Of a DNA stretch of 64,000 bases, positions 35,713 to 45,909 are shown one piece after another. The translations under genes and the position numbers were made by a program. The notes under the pieces were generated by a model, which saw only the letters and a program-made list of their open reading frames with translations, made no database searches and was not told the DNA's origin. The stretch is from Flabesymbios commensalis (taxonomy: Eukaryota; Annelida; Polychaeta; Terebellida; Flabelligeridae): positions 2,663,718-2,727,717 of the forward strand of contig OZ024904.1 of NCBI GenBank assembly GCA_964017125.1, given 5' to 3'. The number at the start of each line of letters is the position of its first letter. Position 1 is the first letter of the stretch.

Positions 35713-35879
35713 AGACCTACCCATTACGGCAAAGATCGCATGTCGAAATAAATCAAACAAAGTGCCCAAAAATAACACTCAGGTATACACTGAAAGGTAG
35801 ATAATTTCTGATGATACCGGGTGTTAGGGACATGCCTGGGGGTCATCACCAGGGGGGGTGTAGAGTTTGAAAGTGGTGC

Positions 35880-36660
35880 AATTTTTTGTAATTCAAGATG
35901 GCGTCCAAGATGGCCGCCGGCATATAGTCATACTTAAGAAATAGTGTAAATTGGGCCAATGTAGCTCAATTTGCTGTTGTAATACATCATTTCAACTAGT
36001 TTAGAGTTACTGAATGCAGCTAGGCCACTCTCAGACAATTCTGATCATTATTTTTAACCCTTTCTGCCCCAAATGTTCTTTATCATACACCTTAGTGATG
36101 TTAATTAGGACAAGATTGTTATCTATAATAATTATCCCATATTAATGGTGAAGGATTGGTATCAATACAGTGACTATGGTAGTGACAATTAATTAATCTA
36201 ATTAATTATAAAATAAGATGTCGTCCAAGATGGCTGCCGACGTATAGTCAGACCTAGGAATTTGCGTAAACATGCAGTGCAATTCTAAATGAATTTTATT
36301 TTGTTATACACAATTTCAACTGGTTTAGTAGTCAATAAATTGTTCTGTATCACCCCATAAAATGTCATTTGAAACAATCGAATTTATCATTATATTTATT
36401 TTAAACATTTAACCCTTTCAGGTCCGGGGAGCTTTTGTACTGAGCACTTCTAGAATGTCAATAGGGACAAAATTATCATTTGTAACAAATTATTCACTAT
36501 TAAAGGATTTGTATCAGTACAAAAACTTAGGCAATATCACACTTATTGGTTTCAGTTATTTAAAATGGCGTCCAAGATGGCGGCCATCAGGACTTAGTAC
36601 GATAAGTACCCACAACTCTATTTGATTCACAACTGTCTAATTAACAAATAACTTTGACTT
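35880..36660 (+). repeat. Tandem repeat, about 335-bp period, with AAGATGGCGTCCAAGATGGC
   Basis: Three units start near 35895, 36222 and 36563. Each begins with a GATGGCGTCCAAGATGGC word and continues with a shared body (CATATAGTCA, ACACAATTTCAACTGGTTTA). The third unit is partial. Confidence 0.7.
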
Positions 36661-38079
36661 AAGGCAATTAGAGTAAAACCATCATATCTACTTATTTGAC
36701 ATAATGAAATGAAATTGAAACGGAAATTACGGGAAGTTTAAATATTGACAGTGTGAGAAGTAAAAGTTTGAATCTAATTAAAACGACTTATTTGTATACA
36801 TATCCACATACCACTTTTAACATTAAATTGATCTTAAGTGTTATCAGGTTATGTGATATGCACATAATAACATGTGCTTTTAAAAAGCTTCATGGCAGTG
36901 TTAATTGAATGCAATCCATATATAGTTGTGAGAGTACACATGGGTCCTGGAAATTATGGATTATTCCAACTTCACTTTTTCCCCATTTTTTGGCTTCGAT
37001 CACTATTCACTTTTTATAAGGGAAAAATCATACCAATATAGATAAAAATAGATATAATTTTTTAGGTTCGTTTTTTCCACTATTTATAAACTGTAATCCT
37101 TGATGTTCGGATCCTAAGAACAGGCGATTCGCCGCTCGTTCGATTCGTTTTTTAACCCATATGCACCCTCAGTTGTAAAACTGCACAAAACAGCCAGGCC
37201 AAAATAGCAATGTGGGATGAGAAACTTCTAGTTTTTACATTTTATTTTTCCTGTCAAGATCCCCCTCTCGTCCTCACCATGTAACTTCTCCATCAAAACG
37301 TGACTGAAGTAACGTTATTTTCTTCACCCTTTCACCTGTTTCGACCACGTGTAGGTCTGACCTTGTGGTTAACAATGTCAAGGACATAATATCTGCTAGG
37401 TCTGTATTTGTCAGATAGAAATTAGGTCAAAACTCATAAATATTCATAAACAACGCATTCTGCAGTGTAATCGACCACGCACTACGTTCGCGGGAGGCGG
37501 GGGTATGTGGCGGAGGGGCGTGATATCGTGAATCTGGTAATAATTAAACTGAGGCGGTAGTGCCCCAGCAATGATACCTTGGAGATAGGTTAGTGTAATG
37601 CTGGCCATCGTCTAAGTACACTAAATAGTTAGACTTATTCTGACCATTTGCAGCCAATAAAATACTTCAAAATAGAACAGCCATTCGAACCAGTCAGAAA
37701 GTTTGATATTATATTTAAAATCTGTTTAAACATAACTCCAAATAAAACATTATACGTCATCGCTGGGAAATATTAACTTCATTGATATAATTATAATAAT
37801 AGATGACAATGTAAATCACAATGCAGATATAGGTGTAGGCTACTACTAGTAGTGTAGTAGATGTGGTAAATGCACAGAATTGCATCGCTCAGCTATACAT
37901 GACCTTAGTCCTAGGATGCAATATTAGTAATAATAAATTATTATTGATGTAATTTCGGATTAAATATCATATATTGGACTGTAGTAAGTGTAGTTCACAA
38001 CACAATATTGCTGGCTCAGACGTGATCTTGTTCGTCGTATGCTGCTTGTATGTTATTGGCATCATTCTAATTTTTGCTC
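36661..38079. other. No gene recognised
   Basis: Unique AT-rich sequence, with a short GC-rich patch at 37480-37530 (GGAGGCGGGGGTATGTGGCG). I see no supported exon. If the tail exon at 38080-38225 is real, this may hold the 3' untranslated region and terminator of gene B; no clear AATAAA at a suitable distance was found. Confidence 0.4.
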
Positions 38080-38225
38080 TTAGATGAAGTCTTCTTGAAT
38101 GAATATAACAAAATGAATATAACGGTGCCTTATCATCTGCTGCAATATTTCGTCACAGCGACAATGTTGCGATGTCAAACCAGACATTTCAACATCTCTT
38201 CTCATGTCATCTTCGTGAAGTTCAT
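38080..38225 (-). CDS. Gene B candidate last exon (cytoplasmic tail)
   Basis: An open frame of 48 codons follows a good acceptor (CATGACTCTTTCTAG) and ends at a TAA. The peptide begins ELHEDDMRRDVEMSGL and ends IFIQEDFI. A charged start and a short length would suit a cytoplasmic tail after the transmembrane exon at 40790-40874. However, that exon ends in phase 2 whereas this frame needs phase 1, so either another small exon lies between them or this is a chance open frame. Confidence 0.3.
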
Positions 38226-38246
38226 CTAGAAAGAGTCATGGAAATA

Positions 38247-38494
38247 TTAACCCTTACAATGCTGAATTATTTTCGCATAAACCATGGAGACCAAAGGGCT
38301 TTTTTCATTTGAAATCATCATAAAGGTCCGAGTTAGCTCTTTCCGCTTCATTTGAATACTTATGTTATGGGTCTACGACCTTTCTAAATATTTTAATTCT
38401 TTCAAAGCAGGGATCGTCTTCAGACGTCAGAATCTGACGTCTACAGACGTCAGATTCTGACGTCTAAATACGATCCCCATTCTGAAAGGGTTAA
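38247..38494. mobile_element. AGACGTC-family MITE, reverse, well preserved
   Basis: TTAACCCTTACAATGCTGAA to CATTCTGAAAGGGTTAA with TTAA at both borders. The nested palindrome at 38420-38463 is intact. Confidence 0.8.
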
Positions 38495-38729
38495 ATAAAA
38501 CAAACATTATTTTCCGTCATAATACACATGATACAGCTATGATAACAGAAAAAAACACGTCATCTTTGCGTTGAATCAAAATTGTCACATAGTATCGCAT
38601 GATTTTCAAAAACAAACATAAAAAATACCCATTAATTGATGGCAGGACCCTTCAACCGTAGGCTCTGTCCATTAATATCAAGAAATAACGATACAAAATG
38701 ACCCCCACTACCACCATGTCATTTTTGTT

Positions 38730-39080
38730 TTTAAATGGCTGCGGCAGATATTTTGTTTTTAATGGATTCATCCCAAAAGTTACACAGATCATCAGAAATA
38801 CCTAGTGGACAACCATGCCAAATTTGAATGCAATCCAAGCAACGGTTCATAAGTTATTGTGCCCACAAGCTTTTAAGGTGGCCATCTTTTTTTAAATGGC
38901 TGCGGCAGCTATTTTGTTTTCAATGGATTCATCCCAAAAGTTAATCAGATCATTAAAATACCTAGAGAACAACCATACCAAATTTGAATGCAAGCCAACC
39001 AACGGTTAATAAGTTATGGTACCGACAAGCTTTTAATGCGACCATCTTGAAAAATGGCCGCTTATGGCTTGGGGCCAAAA
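38730..39080 (+). repeat. Two direct repeats of about 165 bp
   Basis: AAATGGCTGCGGCAG, GGATTCATCCCAAAAGTTA, CCAAATTTGAATGCAA and AACGGTTCATAAGTTAT occur in the same order twice. A short GACC/GCCC repeat follows at 39180-39205. Confidence 0.7.
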
Positions 39081-39354
39081 AAAATATATGGGATGAATTG
39101 CCCAGGCACATAGGTCATGTCTGTAAAAAATAAACAAAATTCTTCAGTAACTTTTTAGTAAGAGCTGAATTTCTGAACGCCCGCCCGACCGACCGACCGC
39201 CCGCCTCTGGTGCTCACTATGCCCCAAAACCATAATGGCTGAGGTAAAACTGCATAAAACTCTGAAAATGATAGAGCCACAGAAAAGAGGGAATATCTTA
39301 CAGGTATATTGCCATGGAACCAAAATTATATGAGCCCCTCGTACCTAAGGCGTA

Positions 39355-39580
39355 TAACACACCAGCATATTTTCGCTTCGCGTTGGTATCAAACACACTA
39401 ATTGATCATTATCAAAACATACCAGCGCGACGACTGTTAAATTTTCGTCGCGTCGGTTTTCGCGCCTCACATGTCGCGTTGGTCGTCGCATTGGTGTGTG
39501 GACAGTCAGGCGATTTTCGCGTCTGTCGTCGCGTCACCCGTCGCGTTCCTAATCGCGCCCGCGTTCGCGTGTTTTGCGCT
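39355..39580. mobile_element. GC-rich MITE with many GCGCGACG words
   Basis: A stretch of about 225 bp, rich in GCG/CGC, in AT-rich surroundings. It starts CACACCAGCATATTTTCGC and ends GCGTTCGCGTGTTTTGCGC. The same element in reverse lies at 52046-52620, where a SINE interrupts it. No open frame with support. Confidence 0.65.
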
Positions 39581-39744
39581 TATCATGGTAATCAACTCCC
39601 TTGAAAAGTCTGTATTTGATTCTATCTGTGAGTCAGATCGCTGGCTGATGTAAAAATCCAAAACACTCTATTTGATTCACAACTGTCCAATTCACAAATA
39701 ACTTTGACTTAAGGCAATTAGAGTAAAACCATCACGTCAATAAA

Positions 39745-40376
39745 GTTAGTTACTTATTCCTTATTCCTTATTACTTATTTGAACGAATAAGGAATAAGTA
39801 ACCGTTACTTATTCCTTATTCGAACGAATAAGGAATAAGTAACAGCTACTTATTCCTTATTGGACCGAATAAGGCATAAGTATCATAAACGTATTCTTTA
39901 ATGGAAAGAATACGGAATAACTAACTGGTAACGTATTGCTTATTCGAATTTGGATAAGTAACACTAAAACAAAACAAAAATAAAAGAAGCAAACGTATGC
40001 TCACGCTCCACAAAATATGCTGATATACTACTAGTTCTCTGTGTAAAAAATAGTTTAAACAAATCTATTTTGGTATTTTTAAGTGTTTTTTTACCGCATA
40101 TAGTACCAGCTACTTATTCAGACGCGATTAAAGGAGTAAGTAACAGTTACTTATTCCGTATTCCTTATTCAAAACCGAATAAGTAACAGGACTTGTACTA
40201 CTCTTTATGTGATTCGATTGGTGATTTACTCTTTTATCTCATAAAATTACAAGTATATGAACGTATTTTGCCGACTTTTAGGGTATTCTAGATGTGTTTT
40301 CGTATTTTAAAGTTGTTTTCGCCGAATAAGTACCAGTTACTTATTCAAACGCGAATAGGGAATAAGTAATAAGAAA
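39745..40376. repeat. Cluster of GTTACTTATTCCTTATTCG palindromes
   Basis: GTTACTTATTCCTTATTCG and its complement alternate in near-perfect 40-bp palindromes at 39750-39900. Looser copies lie at 40110-40180 and 40320-40376, joined by about 225-bp direct repeats containing TATTTTTAAGTGTTTTTTTA. It is a compact foldback array without coding content. Confidence 0.75.
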
Positions 40377-40399
40377 TCCTTGTTGAGACATGCAAGAAC

Positions 40400-40507
40400 C
40401 CAGCAAACACGAGAAATTCACCCAATGCTGGTTAAATGTTGGCCCACCGTCTTCGACGCTGGCCCAAAATTCAACCAGCATTGGGTGAACGTCTCGTGTA
40501 TGCTGGG
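40400..40507. mobile_element. Foldback MITE, CCCAGCAAACACGAG family
   Basis: Left arm CCCAGCAAACACGAGAAATT, centre CCGTCTTCGACGCTGGCCC, right arm GTGAACGTCTCGTGTATGCT. It lies in DNA downstream of, or inside the last intron of, gene B. Confidence 0.75.
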
Positions 40508-40789
40508 AAGAGGGTGTTGCACAGTAGGCCTATCTTTGTACCAGATGTATATTTGGACTTGGAATAATAATGTTAATACTGGCCGGAATTTGTATGTGAT
40601 GTCATTTATTAATCCTCCACCCAGCCTAGAAAGAGTGTACATTTCCAATTTTTATTTTTTTGCGAATATCTTGTGGACTAAAATATTTGATGACAATCCA
40701 CACTACATGTTATTGTAACATATACTGATATACTTCAGTTATTTTTTTAAACTGAAATCATTTCACCGCGACTTTAAACAAGTTCTTAC

Positions 40790-40874
40790 CTTTTAAATAT
40801 AATGACGAACACAACAACACATATCATGATAATGATGACAATGACTCCCCCCACGGCTCCTCCAATCACAGCCC
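40790..40874 (-). CDS. Gene B exon 5: transmembrane segment
   Basis: An 85-bp exon between the acceptor ACATTTTCAG and the donor AAAAG|GTAAG. It enters in phase 1, matching exon 4, and leaves in phase 2. The peptide is GAVIGGAVGGVIVIIIMICV then VVFVIIFKR: a single hydrophobic helix with small-residue GxxxG-like packing, followed by basic residues as a stop-transfer signal. The protein is therefore expected to be a type I membrane protein with an EGF-rich ectodomain outside. The cytoplasmic part must come from at least one further exon at lower coordinates. Confidence 0.82.
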
Positions 40875-41354
40875 CTGAAAATGTCCCGGTAGAGGACATT
40901 TTCACTGTAACGTTGTAAACACTTTGAGAAATAAATGCACTTAATTGTTTCATTCAAAACTTTAAAATTGTTAGCTGAATGTATATATAGACAAGCCTTT
41001 TTATCGATTTAGTCATCGATAGTACATTATGGAATAGCGTTATGAAAAGGGATGATATTGCTAACGCAATGTGTAGTTTACCTTTAAGTAAATAAAGACA
41101 CAACGTTCTTTCTACTTTTGTGATCTACATTATATTATAGAATCATGTAGTGTTTAACGACCAAGAACATATGTGTATTTTATATTCTTAATCTTCGTGG
41201 AGCAGCCCAGATATAAAACTCTACCCTCTAAACAGTTTACTTTAGTATTTCAGACAATCCAAATCCTACCCGGATTAACTGATTTCCAGCCATCTGTTAT
41301 TGCTACTTAATAGGCCTACTGAGTTTTATACATAGAGCATTATGACATACTGAC

Positions 41355-41972
41355 CCGTACATGCTCCGTCTGTTCTTTCATAGCCTTCTTCACATGAGCA
41401 AATGAATCCACCTTGTGTATTATTACACACCTGATCACAATCATGATCACCAGAAGCACATTCATCTACATCCTGACATCTGTTACCATCATAATTAAAG
41501 CCACTGGAGCAGATACAGTGATAGTCACCAGCGTCAATAACACAAACCATGTGTGGCTCATCACACGTGTGATCATCGTCAGAGACACACTTAATATAAT
41601 CCACGCAGTGCTTGCCGTCTGGTCCAAGTCTGTAAGTATCGTTACAAGAACACAAGAAAGAGCCGATGGTGTTCAGACAAACCTGTTCACAGTCATGACC
41701 GCTGTTGGTACACTCATCAATGTCCTCGCATTCAACTTGATTGATTTCTCTGTACCCTGGTCTACACCAACATTGGTAAGATCCGTCAGTATCTCTACAT
41801 TCCTGATCACATACATCACTCTCCTCCTCACATTCATCAATGTCCTGACAGTTGTGATTGTCTCCATCTTCCAGTTTATAACCCACGGGACACTCACATT
41901 GGTAAATGCCATCAGACAGTGGATTAGGCCTACAGGTGTGAGAACATGGAGCGTTGATACAGGAATCCTCAA
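41355..41972 (-). CDS. Gene B exon 4: five EGF-like domains
   Basis: A single 618-bp exon (206 codons) is open from the acceptor GTGTTTCAG to the donor ACGG|GTCAGT, phase 1 at both ends. Five consecutive six-cysteine EGF-like domains start near SCINAPCSHTC, DIDECEEESDVC, DIDECTNSGHDC, DYIKCVSDDDHTC and DVDECASGDHDC. The second, third and fifth carry the D-[IV]-D-E-C and downstream aromatic pattern of calcium-binding EGF domains. In most animal genes such domains have an exon each, so five in one exon is unusual and suggests intron loss or retrocopy origin. It follows exon 3 and precedes the transmembrane exon. The paralogous exon of gene A is outside the window. Confidence 0.9.
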
Positions 41973-42267
41973 CTGAAACACAAGACAGACGTCTCATCAC
42001 ATGGGTAAAGCACTGGCATAATTTAGCCAAGAGTATGTTCACTTGATTCTATTACATCATGAATTACATCATGAATAACCATGTTAACATACATCTTATC
42101 TGTTAAAAGTAATTGTGTTTCATCGTCTGAATCAACCTGTTTCCTTAAAATACCAAAATGAATAAGTTTAAAGCGTAGATAAAATAATCACTTTTCGGTT
42201 TACAGGGTTCAAGATAACCATTTTAAATTAATTTTAAATTGGGTTGAGTTGTTTTGTTTCCACTCAC

Positions 42268-42365
42268 GACATGTTTTTCCATCATTTTTAGGGAGATATC
42301 TTCTCTGCAGACACAATCAAACGACTCCTCATCTCCTGCAGAGCATTCATGGTCACATCCACAAT
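42268..42365 (-). CDS. Gene B exon 3: EGF-like domain with a frame slip
   Basis: 98 bp between TCTTTGACAG and TGTC|GTGAGT. Entering in phase 1 from exon 2 it reads NCGCDHECSAGDEESFDCVC, five cysteines of an EGF-like domain. The expected end, KNDGKTC, is present but one base out of frame, after a run of five As at about 42288. With the exon at 98 rather than 99 bp, reading passes out of frame into exon 4 and stops. Either one A is missing in this copy or assembly, or the gene is broken here. Confidence 0.65.
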
Positions 42366-42420
42366 CTGTCAAAGACAACATGATTATTTACCCTTTAAGC
42401 GTTAAGAACGATCTATAATC

Positions 42421-42660
42421 CCTTTAATCCGTACAGTGCGGGGATCGACTTTAGTCGTCAGAATCTGACGTCTGTAGACGTCAGATTCTGACGACTAAAG
42501 TCAATCCCCGCACTGTAAGAATCAACATATTTGTAATGGCCGTAGACTTATAACATAGACCTATTCAAATGAATCAGATAGAGCTAACTAAGACATTTAT
42601 GATGATTTCAAATTCAAAAAATCCCTTTGATTGCGATGTTTTTTACATATTAATTTAAAA
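42421..42660. mobile_element. AGACGTC-family MITE in intron 2 of gene B
   Basis: CCGTACAGTGCGGGGATCG, the double palindrome and the body AAGACATTTATGATGATTTC are present; the right TTAA end is eroded. A hairpin with TTGAAGTTGTTGGTCG and CACAACTTCAAG lies nearby (42790-42840), and 42843-42980 is another partial copy of the AGACGTC family. Confidence 0.7.
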
Positions 42661-43249
42661 TGGTTTTAAAATGGTTAAACCCGTGTTTTATTAGTCGATC
42701 AAATCTCTGTTATTGGGAATTAAATGTGCGTTTAAACAATAATTGCAAATGTTTGGTTTCAAATTAAACAAATATGAGTAATTATCACTCACTTGAAGTT
42801 GTTGGTCGTGGTCGCGAGACACAACTTCAAGTTGGTGAGAAATTAACCCTTACAGTGCAGGGATCGACTTTAGACGTCAGAATCATTCTATAGACGTCAG
42901 ATAGACGTCATATTCTGACGTAGATGCCGCACTGAAAGAGTAAAATATTTATGGCCGTATCGACCCATAACATATAGGTATTGAAATATTTATATGGATT
43001 GACAGGCTCAAGTTTGATCGTCACTTGTTAACACATTCAACAACACATATACAAACATATTTCAGCATAACTGATAATTGTTTCTCATATTGTCAAATAT
43101 TATAATTAGAGTCTACCGAACGTTGATTGATAAGCTGTCAAAATAATACTTTTGTCTCACAAGTTGTTTACTTCCAGAATAACACAAAATAATTTTAATT
43201 CAGCTTTTTTATCTTTTCGACATCTAATAAATTAAAATTATAGAGAAAT

Positions 43250-43800
43250 ACACTCACCTACACCTGTTCTGCAACTATAGGCCACCCAGTGTACGGGTGA
43301 GTGCAATTTCAAACCATCTGACCCCCACCCAACAGCAAATGGGGGACAGGCTTAGGGGAGTAGAATAGCCAAGTGGCACTCACCTACACCTATATTCTAC
43401 TATTAGGCCTACAGAAGTACAGAAATTGCGTATATGACTGTAGGCCTAATTTTATAATCACACCCACCTACCCCTGTTCTCCCACTATACCCTGTGATAG
43501 GGCCGGCGTAGATGAGTGCAATTTCAAAACACACTCACCTACACCTATCCCGCACTCTACTGAGTGGCAAACAGTCTTAGTTGAGTGTAATAGCCAAGTG
43601 GCACTCACCTACACTATCTTCTACCATTATAAGTGAGTGTAATTTTATAATCTCACTCACCCACACCTGCTCTCTCACTATACCCAGTGGTGGATCCTAC
43701 TGGCGTAGATGAGTGCAATTTCAAAACCGCACTCACCTACACCTGCCCCAGCCCCCCCCCCACCCTACTGAGTGGGGAACAGGCTTTGGTGCTATTAGGC
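43250..43800. repeat. CACTCACCTACACC inverted-repeat cluster (copy B)
   Basis: Counterpart of 258-835 with small losses, such as a missing GGCGGCGTAG segment near the left end. Confidence 0.72.
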
Positions 43801-43813
43801 CTATAATACTTAC

Positions 43814-44127
43814 TTGACCATCCACGACAATAAACAACATTTAGCTGAGTACTCTTGCAGGTTGCCACTCATCATCGTTAAGGCTCAGTTTATTCCAGTT
43901 ATTATTGTATGTGTTGCTACATCTCCAATGTGTATCTGTGACAAACCCATTGGAAAGCTTGATGATAAATCCGTATACACCACCTGTGATTGTTGCGCGG
44001 ACGGACAGTAAATGTGTGTTATCTGGTAATGTGGCTGTGGAGGTTGAGAAAGGACCCCTGATTGTCATCAGGAAATCACCATCAGTGTAAATATCAGCGA
44101 TGTCTTCCGCTCGTCGTCTCAGAGTAC
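43814..44127 (-). pseudogene. Gene B exon 2: galactose-binding-like domain, damaged
   Basis: The acceptor GATTTCAG, donor GTAAGT and phase-1 entry match exon 2 of gene A. The peptide starts SGTLRRRAEDIADIYTDGDF and keeps GFIIKLSNGFVTDTHWRC and NDDEWQPA. After QPA, gene A has 75-80 bp coding for the WDHGLDPAEF to TKIVYC part; here a short unrelated piece (AGAGTACTCAGCTAA) replaces it. The exon is 55 bp shorter, out of frame, and has a TAA. The first half differs from gene A almost only by amino-acid-changing substitutions. The exon may be dead, or a shorter form may use another donor; I see no good one in the right phase. Confidence 0.7.
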
Positions 44128-44245
44128 CTGAAATCATACACACATTTAGCCATTTAACCACCAAGCGACTGTATTAGTTTTTATTCCGTTTTACCAGCCT
44201 ATTAAATCAATGTTATTGGAAAGATTTAAAATGTTTGGTCTCAGA

Positions 44246-44487
44246 TTAACCCTTTAACCGCCAAATTATTTAATTTGAATTTGAACTTGAAGTTGTGTTA
44301 CGCTGACGCGATCCACAACTTCAAGTGAGTGAAAATTATTCAGATTTGACAAATGGAGGTCAACTCTTTTCAAATCTTGCTGTTTGATGTCGCATTTCAT
44401 CTTTAACATATTTAAAATGTGGTACTTAATGTGCTAATTAAAAAATGAAAACTCGAATATATGCGGTACCGGCGGTTATAGGGTTAA
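44246..44487. mobile_element. TTAA-flanked hairpin MITE with a proven empty site
   Basis: TTAACCCTTTAACCGCC and GGCGGTTATAGGGTTAA are inverted ends. The hairpin CTTGAAGTTGTG/CACAACTTCAAG lies at 44283-44333. Copy A has a single TTAA (in CAGATTAAATATGAG, about 1318) where this element sits between two TTAAs in B, so the duplicated target is directly visible and insertion followed the segmental duplication. Confidence 0.9.
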
Positions 44488-44606
44488 ACATGAGTTACTA
44501 ATATGACAAAAAATATAAGTAATTTTAACCCAGTTCCCAGCACACACAAAAATATTTTAATGATATTTACAAAACGTTAGACGTAATGGTTTTTAAATAT
44601 TTAAAC

Positions 44607-44822
44607 GTCGGGTCAACAGAATATTTTAAAACATTAATTACAAATATTATTCCAAAACATCATTTAAAAACGTTTTTAAAACATTTTTTCTAATATTCAC
44701 ATTTTATGTTTCAAAAATGCATTTTGAAAAATGTTATTAAAACGTTTTAATTTTTTTTTATACTGAATGTTTAGTATAATATTTCTATTTAATGTTTTAT
44801 AATATTCTGTTGACCCGACATT
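44607..44822. repeat. Foldback element, GTCAACAGAATATT arms (copy B)
   Basis: Counterpart of 1428-1640. The left arm CGTCGGGTCAACAGAATATT and the inverted right arm AATATTCTGTTGACCCGACA are more complete than in copy A. Confidence 0.75.
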
Positions 44823-45329
44823 TTAATGTTGTAAAACATTTTCATATGACTTTTTTTAAACATGTTAGAAAATGTTGAAGTTGTGGGTTAGTTTTCGTAC
44901 ATGTAACAATATAATGTCATGCTGACACAATTTGATAGACAAATATTTTGTATACATACAATCGAGGTAAAACCACTGATCATTTGGAAATATATATTTG
45001 CTGTAGTGCATCTAAATTTAGTCGCCAATTGGCCGCAAACTAAACCCTTCACCTTCCACGTTATTTATTCAGAATTTTCACCCAGTTGAAGTTGTGTCCC
45101 GCTACTGCGACCCACAACTTCAAGTGGGTGAAAATTTTTCAGATTTTGCTGATTGATGTCACCATTTATCTTTAACATGTTTAAAAGCGAGTATTTAATG
45201 TGCTCATAAAAATGACAAAAACGAAGATACTCGGTATGGGTGAGTGGGGGGATATAAATCATGTGTGTGCATTTAAAGCGAGCATTTAAATTTTAGTTAA
45301 TCTACTGGAAGCGTTTCTGGTAAACACAA

Positions 45330-45504
45330 CCCAGCAAACACGTCAATACATAGCGCTATATTGGCCTCGCTACGCTCGTATAAGCCGTTGTAACACAGGC
45401 TAGTCGATACATTGCCCCAATGCTGGGCGAATGCTGGCCCGCCGTCTCCGACACCGGGCCACAATTCACCCAGCATTTAGTCAATGTATCGACGTGTTTG
45501 CTGA
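45330..45504. mobile_element. Foldback MITE with compound arms
   Basis: CCCAGCAAACACGTCAATAC at the left pairs with GTATCGACGTGTTTGCTGAG at the right. An inner hairpin around CCCCAATGCTGGGCGAATGC and CACCCAGCATTTAGTC lies at 45413-45490. Copy A at 4830-4890 has only the left part. Confidence 0.7.
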
Positions 45505-45821
45505 GCACGTTGAGCTAATGCTGGTTTGATGCGTCACGACTTGTAATGAGCTCAGCAGACATGATACGGGGGGGGGGGCGTGGTGATAGTAGCGTGGGCC
45601 ACAGGTCTCCAGAGGAGCGAACATATTGTGAGCGGCAAGTTATCTAGTTGTATCCTATTAATCCAATATATTATCATATATCTCAGTCCGCATAACTATG
45701 AACGAATATCACGTTGTTCCAACATTGCCTTAATGTTGGTGCGGCAGGTTTGGGAAAAATAGTCCGTATCATAAATCAGCCTTGGTACACGAGCGGTATT
45801 CACCAAGCTACAACATCTTAC

Positions 45822-45909
45822 CAGATAAAGTGTAGCGCACACACAGTAACAGCACCAGGATTCTGTAAGACATTAAATCTGCTAGTCCCGGATACATTGA
45901 GTAATTCAT
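45822..45909 (-). CDS. Gene B exon 1: signal peptide
   Basis: Same 88-bp exon as in gene A: MNYSMYPGLADL then MSYRILVLLLCVRYTLS, donor CTG|GTAAGA, phase 1. The hydrophobic core is slightly altered by CVRY in place of CVCY. A 12-kb mobile insertion begins 48 bp upstream of the ATG, between the start codon and the flank that precedes gene A, so the native promoter is displaced. Translation continues in phase into exon 2 at 44127. Confidence 0.7.

Noticed and set aside
41413-41976. 187-codon plus-strand open frame
   Set aside because: It is the antisense of the five-EGF exon; the Cys-rich minus-strand frame with matching splice sites is the real one.
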